From positions 1 through 64,000 of the forward strand of contig CAIRGJ010000040.1 of NCBI GenBank assembly GCA_903878085.1: 64,000 bases of DNA. The letters run 5' to 3'. The notes below the pieces were generated by a model. The model worked only from the letters and a program-made list of their open reading frames with translations, searched no databases and had not been told where the DNA came from. The number at the start of each line of letters is the position of its first letter. Positions within the stretch are counted from its first letter, which is position 1. Shown here one piece after another: positions 17,674-25,667 of the stretch. This DNA is from an uncultured Hyphomicrobiales bacterium. Its GTDB lineage: Bacteria; Pseudomonadota; Alphaproteobacteria; Rhizobiales; Xanthobacteraceae. The position numbers and the translations under genes are program-made.

Positions 17674-18372
17674 ATGAAGCGCTCCTTGTATTTTGCATTG
17701 GCTGCTGCCGCCACGATGACCGGCGCGATGTCTGCGCAAGCCGCCGATGTGCCGGCGCGCGCGCCGGCTTATTACAAGGCCGAGCCGGCGCAGGCTTACG
17801 ACTGGACTGGATTCTATCTCGGCATCAATGGCGGCTACGCCTGGGGCCGCTCGAACTGGAGCGACCCGGCGGTTGGCGCAAATTCCGGTCGGTTCAACAC
17901 GTTGGGCGGAATGCTCGGCGGTCAGCTTGGCTATAACTGGCAGACCGGTTCGGTCGTGCTCGGCGTCGAGACCGATCTGGACTGGATCAATGCCAAAGGC
18001 AGCAGCGGCGCCGGCGGCGTCTGCGCCACCGATGGTGGCGGCGCGTGCCAGACGCAGCAAAGCTGGCTCGGCACCACGCGGGCCCGCGTTGGTTATGCGT
18101 TCGATCGCTGGCTGCCTTACATCACCGGCGGCGTCGCCTATGGCGACATTCAGGCCATGCAGCCGGCCGGCAACAGCTCGAGCACCAGAACCGGTTGGAC
18201 CGCGGGTGGCGGCATCGAATATGGCATCACCCCGAACTGGAGCGCCAAGGTCGAATATCTCCATGTCGATCTCGGCACCGCGACCTTCATGGGCGCGGCC
18301 TCGGGCACGCCGACGCTGGCGGTGCCGATCACCGACAACCTGGCGCGTGTCGGTCTGAATTATCGTTGGTAG
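17674..18372 (+). CDS. Omp25/Omp31-like outer-membrane beta-barrel protein
   Basis: The 232-residue product has a signal peptide cleaved after SAQA and the N-terminal sequence YDWTGFYLGINGGYAWG. It has alternating aromatic/polar strands and a terminal VGLNYRW with the C-terminal aromatic residue recognised by the BAM complex. This is the eight-stranded porin-like family abundant in Hyphomicrobiales outer membranes. Two cysteines (VCATDGGGACQ) are close together in a loop and may be disulfide-bonded. It likely has a structural or surface role. Confidence 0.88.
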   Translation: MKRSLYFALAAAATMTGAMSAQAADVPARAPAYYKAEPAQAYDWTGFYLGINGGYAWGRSNWSDPAVGANSGRFNTLGGMLGGQLGYNWQTGSVVLGVETDLDWINAKGSSGAGGVCATDGGGACQTQQSWLGTTRARVGYAFDRWLPYITGGVAYGDIQAMQPAGNSSSTRTGWTAGGGIEYGITPNWSAKVEYLHVDLGTATFMGAASGTPTLAVPITDNLARVGLNYRW

Positions 18373-18402
18373 CGGCAGGCAGTGAGTAGAGGAGGCCGAT
18401 CG

Positions 18403-18525
18403 ATGGACCCAAAGCTGACCATTCTGTTCTTGCTCATCGGCGTCGTTCTCAGCCTGTCTCATCTCGGGCGAGACGATCAACCGCGCGTCAAAGGCGGCGC
18501 ACGCCGAACTCCGGTCGGCAAATAG
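18403..18525 (+). CDS. 40-residue single-span membrane protein
   Basis: The frame reads MDPKLTILFLLIGVVLSLSH followed by LGRDDQPRVKGGARRTPVGK. It has one hydrophobic helix and a basic cytoplasmic-type tail. GAGGAGG lies 7 bases before the ATG, one of the strongest ribosome sites in the window, which is the main reason to believe it is translated. It begins 30 bases after the porin stop and is probably co-transcribed. The function is unknown. Confidence 0.6.
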   Translation: MDPKLTILFLLIGVVLSLSHLGRDDQPRVKGGARRTPVGK

Positions 18526-18541
18526 CGGTCGCCTTATCGAG

Positions 18542-18664
18542 CTACTTTTTTGCCGCCGGATCTGGCTTTGCCTTCAACTGCGTCAGCTCGGCCTCGAGCC
18601 TGGTCAGTGCGGCCTTGAGCGCGTCGTTCTGCGCTTTGGCCTCGGCTTTGGCGGCGGCGAACAT
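18542..18664 (-). CDS. Possible 40-residue Ala/Lys-rich coiled-coil peptide
   Basis: The minus-strand frame encodes MFAAAKAEAKAQNDALKAAL then TRLEAELTQLKAKPDPAAKK, a clear heptad coiled coil with a disordered tail. It starts 16 bases after the stop of the lytic-transglycosylase-like gene and in another frame. There is no good ribosome site, so it could be translationally coupled, or be a C-terminal extension separated from that gene by an old frameshift. Confidence 0.4.
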   Translation of the reverse strand: MFAAAKAEAKAQNDALKAALTRLEAELTQLKAKPDPAAKK

Positions 18665-18680
18665 CAAGCTGGGGCCGTAG

Positions 18681-19817
18681 CTAAAACGCCGCCGCTAGAT
18701 CCCTGGCGCCGGGCGACTGCGCGCCGCGCGCCATCTTGCTCTCGATGTCGGCGATCAGGTTGCCGACCACGCCGGTGCGGCGCGCCACCGGATTGCGCTC
18801 ATAGCCCGACTGCTGGAAGAAATTCGCCGTCGGTACTTGGGCGCGCAGATCCGGCGGCATTGTCACCATGTCGATGCCGTTGCCGTCGCCGGTGAGGTTC
18901 ATCAGCTCGAGTTCGGCCGCGCTCAGCGGCGCTAAGTAATGCTTGGTGCGGGCAAAGCGCACCGAATTGATCAACTTCTGCACCTGCAGCAGCGGGCCGA
19001 TGTCGCGGTCTAGGATTGCGGCATGGATGCCGAGGCCGCCGGGGGTCGTCTTGGCGAGCTTGTCGAACTCGTTCCAGGTTGGAGGCACGCTGCGGCTATA
19101 AGCGATCATGCGCTTGAACGCGTCGATCTTGCGCTCCAGCGCGATCTTCGGCGGTCCGGTCAGCGCTTTCGATTTCTGCCGCAGCACGGCGAGCAGGCCG
19201 CCGCCGTGCTCGGCCAAAATCGACACCGAATTGGTGCTGAGCAACTGGTTGTAGCCGATCGCCGGCGAGATCGCGTTCGGCCGCGTCACTGAGACGCCGG
19301 CCTGCATGTCGTAGGTGCCATTGCCGCCGGTTTCGAAGGCGTAGACGCCGACGATCTGGTCGCGTGTCAGTCCCGCGGCGCCGGCGGCCTGCGCATAGGC
19401 GCGCTTGAAATCGGGTTCGCTGGGCCGGTCCGGCACGAAACCGAATTGCTCGTTCGCGGCTTTGAGGAAGTCGGCCAGCACTGGGATCGGCGGCCGTTCG
19501 CCGGGCTGCGGACCGGGCGGCGCATTGGGATCGATCGGGCGCGGCGGGCCGGCGTAAACCGGCGGCTGGGTCAGCACATAGTCGCTGGCCGTGATCGGCT
19601 CATTGGCGCGCCGTTTGGCGTTGCGTAGCCGGCGCTTGTCGACCACCTGGTCCCAATAGCTTGAGGCTTCCTCCTCATAGGCGTCGTGGGCGCGGGTGTA
19701 TTGCGAAAGCCGCGCCTGATAATCGCCGCTTTGCGCAAAGCCGGGCACCGCGGCCGCCAGCAGCAGCGTGGCGGCGATCAGGCCCATCGAGAAATTACGA
19801 ATTTTAGAACCGTCCAT
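18681..19817 (-). CDS. Exported lytic-transglycosylase-like protein of uncertain function
   Basis: The 378-residue protein has a signal peptide (MGLIAATLLLAAAVPGFAQ), a Pro-rich linker and a helical domain. GVYAFETGGNGTYDM and AIGYNQLLSTN in that domain resemble the catalytic Glu and Gly-Tyr/Met-Gln region of SLT lysozyme-like folds. This suggests a periplasmic peptidoglycan-acting enzyme, but I see only these partial signatures. The ATG at 19817 has AAGGA 6 bases upstream; an in-frame start at 19838 is less likely. It is convergent with nothing essential and stands 51 bases downstream of the udh stop on the same strand. Confidence 0.65.
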   Translation of the reverse strand: MDGSKIRNFSMGLIAATLLLAAAVPGFAQSGDYQARLSQYTRAHDAYEEEASSYWDQVVDKRRLRNAKRRANEPITASDYVLTQPPVYAGPPRPIDPNAPPGPQPGERPPIPVLADFLKAANEQFGFVPDRPSEPDFKRAYAQAAGAAGLTRDQIVGVYAFETGGNGTYDMQAGVSVTRPNAISPAIGYNQLLSTNSVSILAEHGGGLLAVLRQKSKALTGPPKIALERKIDAFKRMIAYSRSVPPTWNEFDKLAKTTPGGLGIHAAILDRDIGPLLQVQKLINSVRFARTKHYLAPLSAAELELMNLTGDGNGIDMVTMPPDLRAQVPTANFFQQSGYERNPVARRTGVVGNLIADIESKMARGAQSPGARDLAAAF

Positions 19818-19868
19818 GCCGGTCCTTATGTCGGCCATTTATGGCGATTCTGCTATCGCCCCGCGACC

Positions 19869-20672
19869 TTATGGCTTTCGGTCGGCATCGTATTCGGCGC
19901 TGCAAAACGGCCCGCCCTGGAACCGGTCGGCGACCGGATCGGGTGGCAGCTTGGCCTGCGCCGCCATGGCCTGATCGCGGAAATCGTCGCCTCGGCCTTC
20001 CGGATGATAGCCGTAACGCTGGGCGTTGCTGTTGTCCCACCAGCCCGCAGCATTGTTCGAGGCGCCGTAGAAGATCTCGAACTGAATGTCGCGATGCTCC
20101 AGCCCGATGCGGATCAACTGCACCAGGTCCTGAGGCTTGAGCCAGATCGCCAGCCGGCGCTGGTCGACCGGTGCGTCGCCGACATTGCCGATGCGGAGAC
20201 AGGTGACGCGTAGGCCGTGCTTGTCGGCATAGAGGGCGCCGATGGCCTCGCCGAAGGCCTTGCTGACGCCGTAGCGGCTGTCCGGCCGCACCGCCATGTT
20301 GATGCCGATGCGTTTGTTGCGCGGGTAGAACCCCATGGCGTGATTGGAGGAAGCGAACACCACGCGCTTGACGCCGGCGCGATAGGCGGCCTCGAACAAA
20401 TTATAGGTGCCGACGATGTTGCTGTGCAGAATGGTGTCCCACGGCCCTTCGACCGAGAAGCCGCCGAAGTGCACGATGCCGTCGATGCCTTCGACGATCT
20501 TCTCGACCTCTGTCATCTTGCTGAGATCGGCGGCGACGAACTCTTCGTCGGCGGCCAGGTCGGAAAGCGTGCGGATGTCGCTCCAGCGGATGCGCGGATA
20601 GGCGCCCTTCAAGAGTTTGCGCATCCGCGTGCCGACATCGCCGGCGGCGCCGGTAACGAGAACATTTTTCAT
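19869..20672 (-). CDS. udh: Uronate dehydrogenase-like NAD-dependent reductase
   Basis: The 267-residue short-chain/epimerase-family enzyme has the nucleotide motif VTGAAGDVGTRM, SSNHAMGFY, the catalytic pair in SRYGVSKAFGE and the C-terminal GASNNAAGWWDNS. I recall the same motifs and order in the Agrobacterium uronate dehydrogenase, which oxidises galacturonate or glucuronate to the aldarolactone. It is divergent from a DctP-type TRAP transporter, a class that often imports uronates, which supports a sugar-acid pathway. Substrate specificity is not provable from the sequence. Confidence 0.78.
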   Translation of the reverse strand: MKNVLVTGAAGDVGTRMRKLLKGAYPRIRWSDIRTLSDLAADEEFVAADLSKMTEVEKIVEGIDGIVHFGGFSVEGPWDTILHSNIVGTYNLFEAAYRAGVKRVVFASSNHAMGFYPRNKRIGINMAVRPDSRYGVSKAFGEAIGALYADKHGLRVTCLRIGNVGDAPVDQRRLAIWLKPQDLVQLIRIGLEHRDIQFEIFYGASNNAAGWWDNSNAQRYGYHPEGRGDDFRDQAMAAQAKLPPDPVADRFQGGPFCSAEYDADRKP

Positions 20673-20701
20673 GACCGTCTCTGATGAATTGTGCAGTGCG
20701 G

Positions 20702-20711
20702 CTGTGCACAG
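20702..20711. promoter_or_regulatory. Possible operator palindrome between udh and dctP
   Basis: CTGTGCACAG is a perfect 10-bp palindrome 30 bases from the udh start codon, with a partial copy (TTGTGCAG) just before it. Its place in the divergent region makes it a candidate binding site for a regulator of the sugar-acid genes; no regulator gene is adjacent. Confidence 0.3.
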
Positions 20712-20890
20712 GCGTTCGGCGTGGCCGCGTCAGAAGTTGCGGCGAATGCCGATTCAATCGCTTGACCGCGCGACCCGGTAAAGCCAGCATGTTGCACAAA
20801 CAATTAACACGCGCGGTCGCGTGGATCAATGAGCCGCAACGGAAACGCCTGTTCGTCGCTGAAAAACGAATCCTGGGAGGGATCGTCGCC

Positions 20891-21877
20891 ATGAAACACA
20901 CTCTGGTTGCGGCTGGCATTCTGGCCGCCGCCTTTGCCTCAAGCGGCGCACTCGCGCAGCAAAAGTTGGTCCTCAAAGCCTCCGACGTGCATCCGGGCGG
21001 CTATCCGACCGTGGTCGCGGTCGAGGACATTGGCAAGAAACTCGAGAAGGCCACCAACGGCCGCCTCAGCGTCGCGATGTATCCGTCGATGCAACTCGGC
21101 GGCGAGAAGGAAGCCATCGAGCAGGCCCAGGTCGGCGCCATTGCCTTCGCGCGAGTCTCCGTTGGGGCATTAGGTCCGGTGGTCGACGATCTCAACGTGT
21201 TCAACCTGCCTTACGTGTTCCGCAACACCGAACACATGCAGCATGTGATCGACGGACCGATCGGCCAAGACCTGCTCGACAAGGTGACCAACAGCGGCAA
21301 GGGCCTAGTAGGCCTGGCTTGGATGGATGCCGGCGCGCGCAATTTCTACAGCACCAAGAAGCCGATCAAGACCATGGCCGATCTCAAGGGCATGAAGGTC
21401 CGTGTCATGGGCAATCCGATGTTCGTCGATATGGCGAACGCGATGGGCGGCAACGGCATCGCCATGGGCTACGACCAGGTGTTCACCGCGCTGCAGACCG
21501 GCGTGGTCGATGGCGCCGAAAACAATCCGCCGAGCTTCGTGTTCGACAACCACTATCAGGCGGCCAAATTCTACACCGTCGACGAGCACCTGATCGTGCC
21601 GGAGATGGTGGTGTTCTCGAAGAAGATCTGGGACACGCTGTCCAAGGACGAACAGGCGCTGCTGGCGAAGTTCGGCAAGGAAGCCCAGCAGGAAGAGCGC
21701 AAGCTCTGGGACGTCTACGAGAAGCAGGCGATGGACAAGGCCAAGGCCGCCGGCATCGAGATCATTCAGGTGGCGGCCGCCGACAAGAAAGCGTTCCAGG
21801 ACGCCGTGAAGCCGGTGTGGGACAAATACGGCCCGAAATACACAGACACGGTCAAGCGCATCCAGGAAACCAAATAG
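20891..21877 (+). CDS. dctP: TRAP transporter substrate-binding protein DctP family
   Basis: The 328-residue product has a signal peptide (LVAAGILAAAFASSGALAQ) and the TRAP solute-receptor motif with the substrate-binding arginine in DLKGMKVRVMGNPMFVDMAN. It captures an organic acid in the periplasm for the DctQM pair encoded next. The start at 20891 follows GGGAGGGATC about 10 bases upstream and gives a proper signal peptide; the frame is open further upstream without one. The divergent uronate dehydrogenase suggests a uronate or related acid as substrate. Confidence 0.88.
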   Translation: MKHTLVAAGILAAAFASSGALAQQKLVLKASDVHPGGYPTVVAVEDIGKKLEKATNGRLSVAMYPSMQLGGEKEAIEQAQVGAIAFARVSVGALGPVVDDLNVFNLPYVFRNTEHMQHVIDGPIGQDLLDKVTNSGKGLVGLAWMDAGARNFYSTKKPIKTMADLKGMKVRVMGNPMFVDMANAMGGNGIAMGYDQVFTALQTGVVDGAENNPPSFVFDNHYQAAKFYTVDEHLIVPEMVVFSKKIWDTLSKDEQALLAKFGKEAQQEERKLWDVYEKQAMDKAKAAGIEIIQVAAADKKAFQDAVKPVWDKYGPKYTDTVKRIQETK

Positions 21878-21901
21878 CCGGCGTGCATCGGTTACTCCCG
21901 C

Positions 21902-21979
21902 TCATGCCCGCGCAAGCGGGAATCCAGGGCTACGCTGTATTGCGTTTCAAGACTGGGTCCCCGCTTGCGCGGGGACGAG
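21902..21979. repeat. Interspersed palindromic repeat between dctP and dctQ
   Basis: GCCCGCGCAAGCGGGAATCC near 21905 and GGTCCCCGCTTGCGCGGGGA near 21956 form a large imperfect hairpin. Each arm is itself palindromic around GCGCAAGC. I recall this type of element as a common intergenic REP-like unit in Bradyrhizobium relatives. It may attenuate dctQM relative to dctP. Confidence 0.6.
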
Positions 21980-22019
21980 CGGATGAACGGCTGAATTCGC
22001 GACGAGGGGGCTGACAGTA

Positions 22020-22529
22020 ATGGCCGCGCTTTACCGAAGGGCGATGGATCAAGTTTATCTCCTTTGCGTCGTCATCGCCGGCATCGCATTGGTGCTGATT
22101 TCAGCGATCATTCCCTGGGCCGTCTTCACCCGCTACGTTCTCAACAGCGCCGCCTCGTGGCCGGAAACCACGGCGGTTTTGCTCACCGTCGTCTTGACGT
22201 TCTTCGGCGCCGCGGCCTGCTACCGGCTCGGCATCCATATGAGCGTGACGGTGGCCGCCGACATGCTGCCGCCACGCGCCCGCCGGGTGACCGATTTCAT
22301 CGTCGAACTGCTGATGGCGACGATGGCGGTGTTCATGATCGTCTACGGCATCAAACTGTGCCAGGCGACCTGGCAGAACTCGATCGCCGAGTTTCCGTTT
22401 CTGTCGGTCGGGCTGGTCTATTCGCCGATTCCCATCGGCGGCGCTTTCACGCTGCTTTTCATCATCGAACATCTGACCATCGGACGGCCGCCGGACGGTG
22501 GCCGCGATCCGCACCTTCCGGTCGAATAG
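22020..22529 (+). CDS. dctQ: TRAP transporter small permease DctQ
   Basis: The 169-residue protein has four hydrophobic segments (about residues 13-37, 45-66, 88-112 and 132-151), as in DctQ. Characteristic features are the Trp-Pro-Glu stretch in SAASWPETTAVLLTVVLTFF and the amphipathic AACYRLGIHM. It bridges the binding protein and the large permease in the inner membrane. It is separated from dctP by the palindromic repeat and from dctM by 12 bases. Confidence 0.88.
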   Translation: MAALYRRAMDQVYLLCVVIAGIALVLISAIIPWAVFTRYVLNSAASWPETTAVLLTVVLTFFGAAACYRLGIHMSVTVAADMLPPRARRVTDFIVELLMATMAVFMIVYGIKLCQATWQNSIAEFPFLSVGLVYSPIPIGGAFTLLFIIEHLTIGRPPDGGRDPHLPVE

Positions 22530-22541
22530 GCGCGCCCGCAC

Positions 22542-23831
22542 ATGGACCTCTTCATCCTGCTCGGCACGTTGTTTTTGTGTTTCGGCATCGGCATGCCGAT
22601 CTCTTATGCGCTCGGCATCGGCGCCCTGGTCGGCGCCTTGTGGATCGGCATTCCCGCCGAGGCGGTGATGCTGAAAATCTCCGACGGCGTCAGCAAAGTG
22701 GCGATGCTCACCATTCCGTTTTTCGTGTTGGCGGGCGCTATCATGGCGGAAGGCGGCATGGCGCGCCGGCTGGTCGCCTTCGCCAATGTCGTGATCGGCG
22801 TGGTGCGCGTGCGCGGCGGCCTGGCCGCCGTCAACATCCTCGCCACCACGTTTCTCAGCGGTATCTCCGGCTCGTCGGTGGCCGACGTGTCGGCGGTCGG
22901 CTCGGTGATGATCCCGCAGATGGAAAAGGCGGGCTATCCGCGCGTCTTCGCCACCAACGTCACCATCAGCGCCTCGGTGCAGGCGATCCTGGTGCCGCCC
23001 AGCCATAATGCCGTGATCTATTCGCTGGCGACTGGCGGCACCATATCGATCATCAGCCTGTTCATGGCCGGCGTGGTGCCGGGCCTGCTGCTCGGTGTCT
23101 CGCTGATCGTGCTGTGCATTTTCTTCGGTTATCGCGACGGCCACCCGACCGGCACCGCAGTGCCGTTGCGTGACGCCGTGCGGATCACGATCGATGCGAT
23201 GTGGGGCCTCATTACCATCGTCATTATTATCGGCGGCATTCTGCTGGGCGTGTTCACCGCCATCGAGGCCGGCGCTGTCGCCTGCATCTGGGCGTTCTGC
23301 ATCACCATGTTCGTCTACCGCGATTATAGCTGGAAGGATCTGCCCGGCCTCGTCCATCGCACGCTCAAGACCGTGGCGATGGTCATGACCCTGATCGCGA
23401 TGGCCTCGAGCTTCGGCTACGTGATGGCGCTGATGCAGATGCCGGCCAAGATCACGGCGTTCTTCCTGACGGTATCCGAGAACAAATACGTCATCCTGAT
23501 GCTGATCAACTTCATGTTGCTGGTGCTCGGCTGCCTGATGGACATGGCGCCGTTGATCCTGATCTGCACGCCGATCTTGCTGCCGGTGGTAATGAAGCTC
23601 GGCGTCGATCCGGTGCATTTCGGCATGATCATGCTGCTCAACCTCGGCATCGGCCTGCTGACGCCGCCGGTCGGTTCGGTGTTGTTCGTCGGCTGCGCCG
23701 TCGGCAAGGTGAAGCTGGAAGACGTGATGCGCGGCATCTGGCCGTTTTACGGCGTGCTGTTCGCGGTCTTGATGCTGGTGACCTTCGTCCCCGCGCTGTC
23801 GCTGTGGCTGCCGTCGGTCGTGATCAAATAG
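22542..23831 (+). CDS. dctM: TRAP transporter large permease DctM
   Basis: The 429-residue integral membrane protein has about twelve transmembrane segments and DctM motifs including FLSGISGSSVADVSAVGSVM and LLVLGCLMDMAPLILICTP. It is the sodium-coupled transport subunit of the TRAP system. Its length is normal for the family. It ends the dctPQM unit. Confidence 0.92.
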   Translation: MDLFILLGTLFLCFGIGMPISYALGIGALVGALWIGIPAEAVMLKISDGVSKVAMLTIPFFVLAGAIMAEGGMARRLVAFANVVIGVVRVRGGLAAVNILATTFLSGISGSSVADVSAVGSVMIPQMEKAGYPRVFATNVTISASVQAILVPPSHNAVIYSLATGGTISIISLFMAGVVPGLLLGVSLIVLCIFFGYRDGHPTGTAVPLRDAVRITIDAMWGLITIVIIIGGILLGVFTAIEAGAVACIWAFCITMFVYRDYSWKDLPGLVHRTLKTVAMVMTLIAMASSFGYVMALMQMPAKITAFFLTVSENKYVILMLINFMLLVLGCLMDMAPLILICTPILLPVVMKLGVDPVHFGMIMLLNLGIGLLTPPVGSVLFVGCAVGKVKLEDVMRGIWPFYGVLFAVLMLVTFVPALSLWLPSVVIK

Positions 23832-23849
23832 CCCGGTCCATAAAAAAAC

Positions 23850-23869
23850 GCGCCGCTAAAAAGCGGCGC
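23850..23869. terminator. Intrinsic terminator between dctM and a convergent small gene
   Basis: GCGCCGCT and AGCGGCGC pair around AAAA. The seven A residues just before it make a U-run for minus-strand transcripts, so it best terminates the small membrane-protein gene at 23902. It may also stop dctM transcripts less efficiently. Confidence 0.7.
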
Positions 23870-23901
23870 ATAAAGTGGGGAGGGGGTCTCTACGATGAGA
23901 A

Positions 23902-24111
23902 CTAGCGGATGGTGGTGGTGCCCTGATCGGTAAAGACGACCGGCCCACCCGCTTTGATCACGGCCGGGCCTTGCGTGCTCATAATGTCGGTTCCGAGATT
24001 AAGCCCGCGCGCCGAAATGCCGATCACCGCGATCAGTAGCGCTGCGGTAAGTCCGACCACCACGATCTTGAGGTGGGTGGTGCGGTCTGCGGTGTACATC
24101 GACCAGTTCAT
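23902..24111 (-). CDS. Small single-span membrane protein
   Basis: The 69-residue protein begins MNWSMYTADRTTHLKIVVVG and has one transmembrane helix (about residues 15-37), then a Gly/Thr-rich tail. I recall small proteins of this N-terminal type in Bradyrhizobium relatives. GGAGG lies 6 bases before the ATG at 24111, which is preferred over an upstream in-frame ATG. The function is unknown. Confidence 0.7.
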   Translation of the reverse strand: MNWSMYTADRTTHLKIVVVGLTAALLIAVIGISARGLNLGTDIMSTQGPAVIKAGGPVVFTDQGTTTIR

Positions 24112-24301
24112 GGCATCCTCCAAGGACAACGCCTTCGCTCTTATGTCGGGCCGGCCTTGAGAAAGGTTCAAAGTCATTCGCTGGGCTAACGTAGCTACGG
24201 CGGCTAGGTTCCAAAGGGCGCATCACGGAACGGTGAAAAGCAGTGATCGGCGGTGAACGAGCTGGAACTGGGCGCGAAATACGCCGCTCCCGGGCTAGGT
24301 T

Positions 24302-24456
24302 CTGCCCCGGACGCGGCGCAGCACCGTGAGCGCGGTTACGCGCGTCTGCGATGCGCTGTGGTGATGCGCCGCTGATCCGGGGCCATTCCAGGGTCGATTA
24401 TTGTGAAGGTCCCGGTTCTGCAGCGCACCGTTTCACGCTGCGCTGCGCCCGGGACA
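24302..24456. repeat. Interspersed repeat, copy 1
   Basis: This intergenic segment shares several blocks in the same order with 62610-62740: CCCCGGA, TGCGCCGCTGATCCGGGGCC, GTGAAGGTCCCGG, TCTGCAGCGCACC and CGCCCGGGACA. Each copy is rich in inverted repeats (for example CCCCGGA with TCCGGGG). It lies between convergent small-protein genes and is best read as a nonautonomous REP/MITE-like element. Confidence 0.65.
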
Positions 24457-24463
24457 GGTGCGC

Positions 24464-24658
24464 TTACTCGCCGTTGCTGAGCTGGTGCTCTTCGGCGATC
24501 CGCTCGAAATTCTCGGCGAGACTTTTGATCCGGTAGGACAGACGGTTATCGTTCTCGACCGGCAGCGCGCGCACGACTTTGTATTTGCCACGCGCGGCGG
24601 CATTGCCGAACGTCGGCTCGTAATAAACGTCCTGGCCGGCTGAATATCGATGCGTCAT
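24464..24658 (-). CDS. Small conserved-looking cytoplasmic protein
   Basis: The 64-residue product (MTHRYSAGQDVYYEPTFGNA and onward) is acidic/basic mixed with no membrane segment. Its N-terminal half resembles a small beta-barrel (GKYKVVRALPVENDNRLSYR). It could instead start at 24688, adding ten residues. It has no identifiable function. It lies between the repeat and cspA and probably shares neither transcript. Confidence 0.6.
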   Translation of the reverse strand: MTHRYSAGQDVYYEPTFGNAAARGKYKVVRALPVENDNRLSYRIKSLAENFERIAEEHQLSNGE

Positions 24659-24702
24659 GTGCGTGCTCGCTTCCCATGGCTTGGCCATGAAGCTCTACGA
24701 AA

Positions 24703-24725
24703 ACGCCCGGCGCGGGGCCGGGCGT
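24703..24725 (-). terminator. Intrinsic terminator downstream of cspA
   Basis: ACGCCCGGC and GCCGGGCGT pair perfectly around a short G-rich loop. On the minus strand the stem is followed by TTTTCG. It lies 32 bases after the cspA stop. Confidence 0.75.
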
Positions 24726-24756
24726 TGCGCAGTCTCAAAAGAAAAAGTCGGTCGCT

Positions 24757-24960
24757 TTAGGCGTTTGCCAGATTCGACGCTGCCTGCTTGCCGCGCTCGG
24801 TCACGATTTCATAGGTGAGGCGCTGGCCCTCGTTGAGGGTGCTCATGCCGGCGCGTTCGACCGCGCTGATGTGCACGAAAACGTCCTTCGAGCCGTCGCT
24901 CGGCGTGATGAATCCGAAACCTTTCTGGGTATTGAAGAACTTAACGGTACCTGTGGCCAT
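24757..24960 (-). CDS. cspA: Cold-shock protein CspA family
   Basis: The 67-residue protein is a single cold-shock domain with RNP1 KGFGFI and RNP2 VFVHIS. It is a nucleic-acid chaperone that melts RNA secondary structure. The length is exact for the family. The 200-base stretch upstream could hold a long 5' leader typical of such genes, but I see no defined cold-shock element. Many copies usually exist per genome, so temperature control is not implied. Confidence 0.93.
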   Translation of the reverse strand: MATGTVKFFNTQKGFGFITPSDGSKDVFVHISAVERAGMSTLNEGQRLTYEIVTERGKQAASNLANA

Positions 24961-25149
24961 CTTAACTATCCTTGCGTCATACGCTGTGCGGTGTGATGCG
25001 CTCAGGCGGTTATCGTCCCGAGCGATCGAAACATCCCAGTTTCAGCGGTGCATTGTTAAGCGCCCGAAAAGGGCAGCCGAGCCAAGGCAATACCAAAAAC
25101 CAAAGTTTCAACGGTTTAAATCTATAGAGAAACGCCGGAACCGTCAAAC

Positions 25150-25168
25150 ACGCGCTGTTTGCGCGCGT
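25150..25168 (-). terminator. Weak terminator-like hairpin
   Basis: ACGCGC pairs with GCGCGT around a short loop, 7 bases after the stop of the small gene at 25175. On the minus strand it is followed by GTTTGACGG, a poor U-run. It may be a stabilising 3' hairpin rather than an efficient terminator. Confidence 0.4.
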
Positions 25169-25174
25169 TACGTC

Positions 25175-25420
25175 CTAATTCGCGAGTTCCTTGGACGGAA
25201 AGTTCTCGCTTTCATAGAGCGCGCGAATGTCCTTATGGCCAAGCCGTTCTTCGTTGATTTCGATATAGGCGCCGAGCAGCAAGGGCTCCGGCAGCTCTTC
25301 GATCGCGAAACGGATCGCGTCCGAGGCGCGGTCGAAACGGCGATATTTTACCTTGTTGGCGATCTTGCGATTGCGCGACGGGAAAAGCTCTGCCGGCGCG
25401 TTGTAATCGAACCTGCTCAT
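25175..25420 (-). CDS. Small protein of unknown function
   Basis: The 81-residue product (MSRFDYNAPAELFPSRNRKI and onward) is cytoplasmic by composition. It contains a helix RRFDRASDAIRFAIEELPEP and ends in RALYESENFPSKELAN. GGGAGA lies 6 bases before the ATG at 25420. I recall similar small proteins in Bradyrhizobium relatives, but no function. It is divergent from the radical SAM gene by about 250 bases. Confidence 0.7.
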   Translation of the reverse strand: MSRFDYNAPAELFPSRNRKIANKVKYRRFDRASDAIRFAIEELPEPLLLGAYIEINEERLGHKDIRALYESENFPSKELAN

Positions 25421-25667
25421 GTCAAATCTCCCGTGACCCTGCACGGGCCTAATGAATGAAACTGTTACGGCCAATATGGGGATTGGTGCGGGGTCCTGCC
25501 AGTGCAAAGTGCGGCTAAAGTTCCCGAAAAGCTACCTAAAATGCCGGCATTTGCCCCTCGCGGGGCCCGTAGTGCCATCAATTGCGGCTGTGCGGGCCCG
25601 CGAGAGTGGCATATACTTACAGTTGTTCATGGTGTTTTGACGGCGGCAAGCGTGCCCGAGGGGCATA

